Positions 22,428 through 32,063 of a stretch of DNA of 64,000 bases are shown one piece after another (positions within the stretch are counted from its first letter, which is position 1; every line of letters starts with the position of its first letter). The notes under the pieces were generated by a model. The model did not search any database, was not told the DNA's origin, and was given only the letters and a program-made list of their open reading frames with translations. The position numbers were made by a program, and so were the translations under genes. Source of the DNA: Aurelia coerulea (taxonomy: Eukaryota; Cnidaria; Scyphozoa; Semaeostomeae; Ulmaridae); contig CM076949.1 in the NCBI GenBank assembly GCA_039566865.1, positions 4,493,501 to 4,557,500 of the forward strand, written 5' to 3'.

Positions 22428-25400
22428 TCGGTATTTTCGAAAAGGGCCTATTTTTGCAAAAAAGCAAAGGGGTTAGCCTTACTTTTGGCCCAAAAATCGG
22501 TATTTTCGAAAAGGGCCTATTTTTGCAAAAAAAGCAAAGGGGTTAGCCTTACTTTTTGCCCAAAAATCTGTATTTTCGAAATGGGCCTATTTTTTGCAAA
22601 AAAGCAAAGAGGTTAGCCTTACTTTTTGCCCAAAAATCGGTATTTTCGAAAAGGGCTTTTGGCCCAAAAATCGGTATTTTCGAAAAGGGCCTATTTTGCA
22701 AAAAAGCAAAGGGGTTAGCCTTACTTTTTGCCCAAAAATCGGTATTTTCGAAAAGGGCCTATTTTTGCAAAAAAGCAAAGGGGTTAGCCTTACTTTTTGC
22801 CCAAAAATCGGTATTTCCGAAAAGAGCCTATTTTTTGCAACAAAGCAAAGGGGTAAGCCTTACTTTTTGCCCAAAAATCGGTAATTTCCAAAAGGGCCTA
22901 ATTTTTCCAAAAAAGCAAAGGGGTTAGCCTTACTTTTTGCCCGAAAATCGGTATTTTCGAAAAGGGCCTATTTTGCAAAAAAGCAAAGGGGTTAGCCTGA
23001 CTTTTTGCCCAAAAATCGATATTTTCGAAAAGGGCCTATTCTTGCAAAAAGCAAAGGGATTAGCCTTACTTTTTGCGCAAAAATCGGTATTTTTGAAAAG
23101 GGCCTATTTTTGCAAAAAAGCAAAGGGGTTAGCCTTACTCTTTTCCCAAAATCAGTATTTTCGAAAAGGGTCTATTTTTGCAAAAAAGCAAAGGGGTTAG
23201 CCTTACGTTTGGCCCAAAAATCGGTATTTTCGAATAGGGCCTATTTTTGCAAAAAAGCAAAGGGGTTAGCCTTACTTTTTGCCCAAAAATCGGTATTTTC
23301 GAAAAGGGCCTATTTTTGCAAAAAAGCAAAGGGGTTAGCCTTCCTTTTTGCACAAAAATCGTTAATTTGGAAAAGGGCCCATTTTTGCAAAAAAGCAAAG
23401 GGGTTAGCCTTACTTTTTTCCCAAAAACCAGTATTTTCGAAAAGGGCCTATTTTTGCAAAAAAGCAAAGGGGTTAGCCTTACTTTTGGCCCAAAAATCGG
23501 TATTTTCGAAAAGGGACTACTTTTGCAAAAAAGCAAAGGGGTTAGCCTTACTTTTTGTCCAAAAAGCGGTATTTTCGAAAAGGGTCTGTTTTTGCAAAAA
23601 AGCAAAGGGGTTAGCCTTATTTTTTGCCCGAAAATCGGTATTTTCGAAAAGGGCCTATTTTTGCAAAAAAGCAAAGGGGTTAGCCTTACTTTTTGCCCAA
23701 AAATTGATATTTTCCAAAAGGGCCTAATTTTGCAAAAAAGCAAAGGGGTTAGCCTTACTTTTTTCCCAAAAACCAGTATTTTCGAAAAGGGCCTATTTTT
23801 GCAAAAAAGCAAAGGGGTTAGCCTTACTTTTGGCCCAAAAATCGGTATTTTCGAAAAGGGACTACTTTTGCAAAAAAGCAAAGGGGTTAGCCTTACTTTT
23901 TGTCCAAAAAGCGGTATTTTCGAAAAGGGTCTGTTTTTGCAAAAAAGCAAAGGGGTTAGCCTTATTTTTTTTCCAAAAAATCGGTATTTTCCAAAGGGAC
24001 CTGTTTTTGCAAAGAAGCAAAGGGGTTCGACTTACTTTTTGCCCAAAAATCGGTATTTTCGAAAAGGGCCTATTTTTGCAAAAAAGCAAAGGGGTTAGCC
24101 TTACTTTTTGCCAAAAAATCGGTATTTTCGAAAAGGGCCTGTTTTTGCAAGGAAGCAAAGGGGTTAGACTTACTTTTTGCCAAAAAATCGGTATTTTCGA
24201 AAAGGGCCTGTTTTTGCAAAGAAGCAAAGGGGTTAGACTTACTCTTTGCCCAAAAATCGGTATTTTCGAAAAGGGCCTATTTTTGCAAAAAAGCAAAGGG
24301 GTTAGCCTTATTTTTTGCCCAAACATTAAAGGGCCCATTTTTGCAAAAAAGCAAAGGGGTTTGCCTTACTTTTTGCCCAAAAATCAGTATTTTCGAATAG
24401 GTCCTATTTTTGCAAAAAAGCAAAGGGGTTAGCCTTACGTTTGGCCCAAAAATCGGTATTTTCGAATAGGTCCTATTTTTGCAAAAAAGCAAAGGGGTTA
24501 GCCTTATTTTTTGCCCAAACATTAAAGGGCCCATTTTTGCAAAAAAGCAAAGGGGTTTGCCTTACTTTTTGCCCAAAAATCAGTATTTTCGAAAAGGGCC
24601 TATTTTTGCAAAAAAGCAAAGGGGTTAGCCTTACTTTTGGCCCAAAAATCGATATTTTTGAAAAGGGACTACTTTTGCAAAAAAGCAAAGGGGTTAGCCT
24701 GACTTTTTTCCCAAAAACCAGTATTTTCGAAAAGGGCCCATTTTTGCAAAAAAGCAAAGGGGTTAGCCTTACTTTTGGCCCAAAAATCGGTATTTTCGAA
24801 AAGACACTACTTTTGCAAAGAAGCAAAGGGGTTAGACTTACTTTTTGCCCAAAAATCGGTATTCTCGAAAAGGGCCTATTTTTACAAAAGAGCAAAGGGG
24901 TTTGCCTTACTTTTTACCCCAAAATCGGTATTTTCGAAAAGAGCCTATTTTTGCCTAAAAGCAAAGGGTTTAACCTTACGTTTTGCCTAGAAATCGGTAT
25001 TTCCGAAAAGGGCCTATTCCTGCAAAAAAGCAAAGGGGCTAGCCTGACTTTTTGCCCAAAATTGGGTATTTTCGAAAAGGGCCTATTTTTGCAAAAAAGC
25101 AAAGGGGTTAGCCTTACTTTTTGCCCAAAAATCGGTATTTTCGAAAAGGGCCTATTTTTGCAAAAAAGCAAAGGGGTTAGCCTTACTTTTTGCCCAAAAA
25201 TCGGTATTTTCGAAAAGGGACTACTTTTGCAAAAAAACAAAGGGGTTAGCCTTACTTTTTGCCAAAAAATCGGTATTTTCGAAAAGGGTCTGTTTTTGCA
25301 AAAAAGCAAAGGGGTTAGCCTTATTTTTTTTCCAAAAAATCGGTATTTTCCAAAGGGACCTGTTTTTGCAAAGAAGCAAAGGGGTTCGACTTACTTTTTG

Positions 25401-27220
25401 CCCAAAAATCGGTATTTTCGAAAAGGGCCTATTTTTGCAAAAAAGCAAAGGGGTTAGCCTTACTTTTTGCCAAAAAATCGGTATTTTCGAAAAGGGCCTG
25501 TTTTTGCAAGGAAGCAAAGGGGTTAGACTTACTTTTTGCCAAAAAATCGGTATTTTCGAAAAGGGCCTGTTTTTGCAAAGAAGCAAAGGGGTTAGACTTA
25601 CTTTTTGCCCAAAAATCGGCATTCTCGAAAAGGGCCTATTTTTACAAAAGAGCAAAGGGGTTTGCCTTACTTTTTGCCCAAAAATCGATATTTTCGAAAA
25701 GGGCCTATTCTTGCAAAAAAGCAAAGGGATTAGCCTTACTTTTTGCCCAAAAATCGGTATTTTCGAAAAGGGCCTATTCTTGCAAAAAAGCAAAGGGATT
25801 AGCCTTACTTTTTGCCCAAAATCGGTATTTTTGAAAAGGGCCTATTTTGCAAAAAAGCAAAGGGGATAGCCTTACTTTTTGCCAAAAAATCGGTATTTTC
25901 GAAAAGGGCCTATTTTTGCAAAAAAGCAAAGGGGTTAGCCTTACTTTTTGCCCAAAAATCTGTATTTTCGATAAGGGTCTATTTTGCAAAAAAGCAAAGG
26001 GGTTAGCCTTACGTTTGGCCCAAAAATCGGTATTTTCGAATAGGTCCTATTTTTGCAAAAAAGCAAAGGGGTTAGCCTTATTTTTTGCCCAAACATTAAA
26101 GGGCCCATTTTTGCAAAAAAGCAAAGGGGTTTGCCTTACTTTTTGCCCAAAAATCAGTATTTTCGAAAAGGGCCTATTTTTGCAAAAAAGCAAAGGGGTT
26201 AGCCTTACTTTTGGCCCAAAAATCGATATTTTTGAAAAGGGACTACTTTTGCAAAAAAGCAAAGGGGTTAGCCTTACTTTTTTCCCAAAAACCAGTATTT
26301 TCGAAAAGGGCCCATTTTTGCAAAAAAGCAAAGGGGTTAGCCTTACTTTTGGCCCAAAAATCGGTATTTTCGAAAAGACACTACTTTTGCAAAGAAGCAA
26401 AGGGGTTAGACTTACTTTTTGCCCAAAAATCGGTATTCTCGAAAAGGGCCTATTTTTACAAAAGAGCAAAGGGGTTTGCCTTACTTTTTGCCCAAAAATC
26501 GGTATTTTCGAAAAGAGCCTATTTTTGCCTAAAAGCAAAGGGTTTAACCTTACGTTTTGCCTAGAAATCGGTATTTCCGAAAAGGGCCTATTCCTGCAAA
26601 AAAGCAAAGGGGCTAGCCTGACTTTTTGCCCAAAAATCGGTATTTTCGAAAAGGGCCTATTTTTGCAAAAAAGCAAAGGGGTTAGCCTTACTTTTTGCCC
26701 AAAAATCGGTATTTTCGAAAAGGGCCTATTTTTGCAAAAAAGCAAAGGGGTTAGCCTTACTTTTGGCCCAAAAATCGGTATTTTCGAAAAGGGACTACTT
26801 TTGCAAAAAAGCAAAGGGGTTAGCCTTACTTTTTGCCCAAAAATCGGTATTTTCGAAAAGGGCCTATTTTTGCAAAAAAGCAAAGGGGTTAGCCTTACTT
26901 TTTGCCCAAAAATCGGTATTTTCGAAAAGGGCCTATTTTTGCAAAAAAGCAAAGGGGTTAGCCTTACTCTTTGCTCAAAAATCGGTATTTTCGGAAAGGG
27001 CCTATTTTTGCAAAAAAGCAAAGGGGTTAGCCTTACTTTTTGCCCAAAAATCGGTATTTTCAAAAAGGACCTAATTTTTCTATTATAACAAAAAAGCAAA
27101 GGGGTTCACCTTACGCTTTGCCTAAAAATCAGTATTTCCGAAAAGGGCTATTCTTGCAATAAAGCAAAGGGGTTGACCTTACTTTTTGACCAAAAATTGG
27201 CATTTTTGAATAGGCCCTGA
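22428..27220. repeat. 69-bp satellite, right block (about 69 units)
   Basis: Same unit and orientation as the left block. The left limit is abrupt at the E2 boundary, while the last units (27,080-27,220) are diverged. Blocks repeat at larger scale: the unusual unit containing CCCAAACATTAAAGGGCCC recurs near 24,319, 24,519 and 26,089, and in the left block near 16,394, each followed by similar runs of variant units. The 24.52-26.08 and 26.09-27.05 kb stretches are close copies of 16.4-17.4 kb. No protein is called from this block. Confidence 0.97.
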
Positions 27221-27266
27221 GATCGAACCATGAAAATTCTCTTCCACACTTTATCACGTGATGTAA

Positions 27267-27267
<1 letters not shown>

Positions 27268-27297
<30 letters not shown>

Positions 27298-27298
27298 T
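27268..27298. repeat. (CT)n followed by (GT)n microsatellite
   Basis: A run of about 12 CT dinucleotides followed by TGTGTGT, just right of the satellite. Confidence 0.9.
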
Positions 27299-27342
27299 TT
27301 TTCTCTTGTTGGTCTGGATTAAAGATGGTTCTTTATGGATGA

Positions 27343-28800
27343 TCAACAAGAATAGACAGAATCAACGACTTTCTTCACTATGCTCCTCCATGGCGTCCTG
27401 TTCTTCGCTTTTGTGTATATGTTTTGAAGGCTGACTAGTGAAATGAGTGGAATGACTTTGAATGACGGATATTTGTTTTTAGCTCTTTGAATGTCTCTGT
27501 TAATTGTTGTTATTATTGTTGTTCGTTTTCTTCCAGGAAATTTTTTGCATGTTCTCTTTTCGAAATAATATTGCATGGCTCTTCTTGCTGGGCATTCTTC
27601 AGGTAGTCTCATTATATGCCCGAGCAGTTTCCATCTTCGTTCTGTAATTGTTTTTTATAGTGGTTGGGTTTTTGTCTTCTCGTATAGTTTTTCATTCTTA
27701 ATCTTGTGCGGCCATTTGATTACTAACAACTGTCTGAGTTGTTTTCTGTGGAAGCTATCTATATTCTTTTCATCTGTTTTCGACATACCCCAGGTGCCTG
27801 CATTGTAAAGTAATATACTTTGTACTAGGGTCTCATAAAGTTTGATTCTGGTTGTTAATTTAGTCAGCTTTTTCTTTCTCCAGATGTCGTTGTTCATAGC
27901 TATCGTTGCCAGTTCTTTTCTTCTTTTGATGTCTTCCTTAGACCTTATCTCCTAATTTTGATCCTAAGTAAGGTATCAAACGCGCTTGACATGTCTATTC
28001 CTGTTATGTAGATTGTTATTTCTTGTTCTTGCGCTTTTGCTGCTAACCATCGATGCGCCCATACTATGTCCGTTGTGCTTCTGCTTTTCCTATATGCGCT
28101 TTGGGATTTTGAAATATAGTTGTCGATTTTTTTTTCAGTTCTTTCCATGAAAATTTTTGATAAGACTTTGCGAATAATTTCTAATAGTGTAATTAGGCCT
28201 TAGGTTTTTGACAGGTCCTCTTGGTTTTTTTTGGTTTTGGTACTGGTAGCAATATTCCTGTTCCTATTTTTATTTCTTCGTCATTGAATCTGAATATATC
28301 ATTAAGGATAGTGCTGATTTCTTCATGCGATTCTTCAGACCGTATTTGATTAGTTCTACGTTGATGCCATCTTTGCCTGGTGCTTTGTTATTAGACATCT
28401 TTTGAATTGCTTGCCTCACTTCTTTTGTTGTTATCTCATTTGTTAGTTTTTTCGGTTGGCTACTGAATTTAATTATTTCTTCTGCGTTGATTTTCTGAAA
28501 GTGTTCCTTGAAGTGTTTTTCAATTATTTTGTAGATTTCTTGTGGTTGTTTCATACATTTGTTATTCTCATCATGAACAAATTGTATGCCTGGGTTTCTT
28601 TTCTGCAGGGCTTTTACAGCTTTGAACATTTTTGCATCATTTTTGACTGATTCTACTTCTTTGATTAACTCTTCTATTTCTTTCTCTTTGACTTCCTTCA
28701 TTCTTTTCTTCATTGTTCTTAATATTTGTTTTCTTTCATGTTTCATCTGATCATAGTATGATCTGATTGATTTTGTTGATGTTTTTACTCTTAGCAATCT
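27343..28800 (-). pseudogene. Decayed non-LTR retrotransposon, catalytic core deleted
   Basis: Read on the minus strand, the order is: a charged N-terminal region (28.8-28.5 kb); NNKAPGKDGINVELIKYG, the finger motif of reverse transcriptase; QSAYRKSRSTTDIVWA and IDMSSAFDT (palm motif A) near 28.1-27.97 kb; then the C-terminal part with LVQSILLYNAGTWG, RRWKLLGHIMRLPEECPA. The segment that should hold the palm motif with two aspartates is absent between about 27,965 and 27,900. There are also frame changes near 28,150-28,270. The relationship is to RTE-like or similar endonuclease-type LINEs; the clade is not certain. Dead copy. Confidence 0.8.
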
Positions 28801-28977
28801 TTAGTCTAATCTCTTTTTGTTTCTTGCAATGGGTATTACCATAAAAGTCAAGACAAAATTCAGAAAAAAAAAAGGTAGTGGGGCACCTAGTCTATACTAT
28901 TTCTAGTTTTAAAGCAATCTACTCTCCAGATGTTTGGGAGTACAAGTTTCGACGCCGTTTAAAGCTTTACTGTCACT

Positions 28978-30053
28978 CAGGGCCGCCGAGAGCGAGGGCG
29001 GGCCCCGGGGCAAATCGTTGATGCGGGCCCCTTGCTTGATACTGGAACCAAAAGCGTAGACTCATTGCATAAGTCTCTCTACCTTTCGCGTGTTGCTGTT
29101 GTTGCTGTTATCGCCCCAGTTGTTGCATCAAGTCAGCAAGGGGAGCAAAACAAGAGGCTTTTGGAATGAGTCTACTAAGAGCGCACAATTGGGAACATTT
29201 CGTGAACTCCAGAACATAAAAATTGTGAATCTTTTTGCAGACTAAAGTCCAACGCAATGTCCAATCCTGATTGATTTCTAGCTGCAAAATAATGCACTGT
29301 AAGAACCAGGCCTGTTTTGAAACGAAATTTATATTGGGGGCTAGAACTCGATGCGAACGCAGCGAGCTAAAATGGGGTCCGGGGGCTTGCCCCAGGGAAA
29401 ATTTTTTATGACCACGCCCTTTTAGATCGCTGGAAAACGCATCATTTTTGGAGAATCTGCCATTTAAAGAAGCAAAGGATCACAGCTGATTGGGGTCTTT
29501 CCGGAAAATTTTGAATATAGGACTTCAATTTCACGATGATATAGATCATTTTTGAATTGAATAATATGATAAAAAATGAAAGCTCTTCCGACGGGCCTGA
29601 AGAAAGTAGATAGAAAGGTAGCAACTTGCTGAGAGGGTTTATTTATTCGAAAACATCAGTAATAGCATGAGGAATATTTCCTGTCGCTTATTCTCAATAC
29701 GATTTAAAGACACAACTTCGGAGTAAATAACGCATTACTTCCAAATATAGGAGACAATTTCATAGAAGATAGCAGCGAGGAGATTGTAGCTAAACTCCCG
29801 TTCGACTCCTGTGCATTTGTTTTCCAGAAAATTCCAACTCAACGCAAAGTTTATTACAAACAAAATTAACTGAGGCCCGTGATATCATTTCAAAGTGCAA
29901 TGTGCATTAGACAAGAAGAAAATTCGATTTTGCCGGGGCCCCTTGCGGGGCCCAGGTTGATGATATCATGGCAACATACAATGAAAAAACAAACGTTCAT
30001 TTTCCCGGGCCCCGGGGCAGTTGCCCCGGCTACCCCCCCTCTCGGCGGTCCTG
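28978..30053. mobile_element. Foldback MITE with CAGGGCCGCCGAGAG ends
   Basis: The left end is CAGGGCCGCCGAGAG and the right end CTCTCGGCGGTCCTG. GC-rich subterminal blocks (GGGCCCCGGGGCAA) occur in both orientations. GTCACT flanks both sides, consistent with an imperfect 7-8-bp target duplication (hAT-like). No coding sequence. Confidence 0.65.
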
Positions 30054-30579
30054 CGTCACTATATAAAATTGTTGGTGACCAACAATTCAGTCGTTTGATG
30101 GCTGTGCAGAGTATGGTCATGGGATTAGCGCGGTGTTCTTCGATATTGAGCTATACATAACATGTGAAACAAAGGGATTTGATAACCGTCTCTCATGGCG
30201 TCACAAGACAAATGATAAAAGAGAGGCTAGAAATGCATTTATAATGACAGAAGGCACTGAGCCTTGAACAATAGAAATTCTGGCCGGGAGACAATAGCAA
30301 TAACAATAGTGATTGTTGTAAGAACGACCCGAAAAAGCCACAATCTGCGTTTGCAATTGTTCTTGCTATTTTCTTCCGCTAAATTTTCTTTTATTCAAGA
30401 TTCAATGCCCCTACGGTTTCTGTGTGAATTGATAAAGTCCACAAGGCTTGCTCGCGCATTTCAAGTCATGTGGCAATACTCTAGGGAAGTTTCTGTATTG
30501 TACTACTCTTTGCATTCATGGCACAAGTTTGCTCGTTGCGAAATAACTTATAAATTCAAAAGAGGTTTTATCAAGAGGC
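30054..30579. other. Non-coding stretch before the Gypsy element
   Basis: Likely remnant of the interrupted inverted-repeat element. No gene recognised; the open frame at 30,264-30,620 runs into the LTR. Confidence 0.4.
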
Positions 30580-30583
30580 TTTA

Positions 30584-31059
30584 TGTCACGATACTCCTTT
30601 TTGCTCATTCATTTTTTTGATTTTTCTTCTCCTTGATTTACTCATTCGTCATTTACATATTTTACTTCTTTGATCTTTATGCCGCTTTTTCGTCTCAGCT
30701 CATGACTAACTTTTATTGCATCGTTTCAGTATTACTTACGTCTTTCCCTGACTCTTACTCCTTTTCGGTATTTACTTTTAGTAACTGACTAGTTGTTTTT
30801 CTTGTTTGATCTGCATACGCCTATGCTATTCTCACGTTAGTCACTTTCCTGTTTTTCTTATTTCTTATTGGTTAATTTTCCCAAATGGTTCCACATAATT
30901 TTGTATTTAAACAGTAGAATTGTAGATAACTTTAACTTTCAATCACGTTAAGTTCCATGTCTCACTGGAGTCATGTTTATTGAATTTTATAAAACGCTTG
31001 GAAAATGAATCTTTGTCGTTTTATTGTTGTTTGACCGCTCGAATCTTACTGCCGTCACA
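30584..31059 (+). repeat. Gypsy element 5' LTR
   Basis: 476 bp, starting TGTCACGATAC and ending CCGTCACA, with TG...CA ends. It differs from the 3' LTR by six substitutions and two small indels, so insertion was fairly recent. The target duplication TTTA is at 30,580-30,583 and 36,269-36,272. A primer binding site starts two bases after it (TGGTGACTACGGAG at 31,062). Confidence 0.95.
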
Positions 31060-31136
31060 AATGGTGACTACGGAGTTGGGATTACGATCAAATAGGACCT
31101 AGGTGAAAGAATATCTAAGGTTCCTAGCCTTCGCCT

Positions 31137-32063
31137 ATGACAGATTGGAGTTGCAGAGAAATAGAGCCGCTGACTTTGAGATTTTCGAGAATGCCTGCAA
31201 CCGGTGGATCTGGATCTTCTGGAGGAGAGAATGCTGATACGAGTAGCCAGAGAACGAATGACTCTGCGGTGAGTAAAATTTTTGTGCACCCGGATAAATT
31301 TTATGGATATCCGAATGACGATTGTTTAGATTGGTTTGCCTCTTTTGAGAGAATTGCCCGTGCGAATGAATGGGACGATACAAAATGTGGTCGGATGATT
31401 TCGGCATATTTACGAGGGCCTGCTGGCGATCATTTCGAAAAAATCGACGCCAGAGATAAAGCGAATTATGAAGTTATCAAGAAAACCATTATCGACAGAT
31501 TTAGCCCCGCTGACATGAGACGTTCAGCATATGGAAATTTAGCCGCTAGAAAGCAAGGTAAAATGGAGTCTGTAAATGAATTTGCTTCTGCCATTCAACG
31601 TTTGGTATTCAGATCATTTTCCAGTGATGTTAGTAATGAAGTGATTGAGATGACGGCCCGTGAACATTTTATACTTGGTTTGCGAAATGATTTAATGAGA
31701 CGTGTGACAATGGCCGACCCTAAAACCTTTTCTGATGCCATTAGAGTTGCCCTGAGAGAGGAGAGCCTGGAAGAAAACTTTGCCCCTCAACGAGTGAGTG
31801 CAGTGGAGCCTCAAAATGATCAAATGACGCAAGTCATTGGCCTTTTGTCGAAGCTTTTGGAGAAAAGGGACACTTCAGGTAATCGTAATAATTTTCGTAA
31901 TAGAAATAATAGAAATGAGAATTCCGGGAATAGAAATAAATCTATTAATGGTCGCCCAGTATGTAATTATTGTGAGAAACCCGGACATATAGAGCGTAAA
32001 TGTTGGAAAAAGTTTCCTAATCTTAGATCTGGTTCAGAAAGTGATAGAAACCAGGGAAACTAG
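31137..32063 (+). CDS. gag: Ty3/Gypsy Gag polyprotein
   Basis: 308 residues. Gag packages the element RNA into cytoplasmic virus-like particles. A capsid-like region (about residues 55-205) contains KFYGYPNDDCLDWFASFE, the GPAGDHF block and EFASAIQRL, as in retrotransposon gag domains. A basic, Asn/Arg-rich linker follows. Near the end is one CCHC zinc knuckle, CNYCEKPGHIERKC. The chosen ATG is the first in frame after the leader. The frame ends in TAG at 32,061, directly after a GGGAAAC slippery heptamer that would feed ribosomes into pol. Confidence 0.9.
   Translation: MTDWSCREIEPLTLRFSRMPATGGSGSSGGENADTSSQRTNDSAVSKIFVHPDKFYGYPNDDCLDWFASFERIARANEWDDTKCGRMISAYLRGPAGDHFEKIDARDKANYEVIKKTIIDRFSPADMRRSAYGNLAARKQGKMESVNEFASAIQRLVFRSFSSDVSNEVIEMTAREHFILGLRNDLMRRVTMADPKTFSDAIRVALREESLEENFAPQRVSAVEPQNDQMTQVIGLLSKLLEKRDTSGNRNNFRNRNNRNENSGNRNKSINGRPVCNYCEKPGHIERKCWKKFPNLRSGSESDRNQGN

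Noticed and set aside
22556..27099. Long open frames in the right satellite block
   Set aside because: Same reason; no plausible start, composition or domain.
11340..27220. CRISPR-like array
   Set aside because: Units are contiguous with no unique spacers, and the window is eukaryotic.
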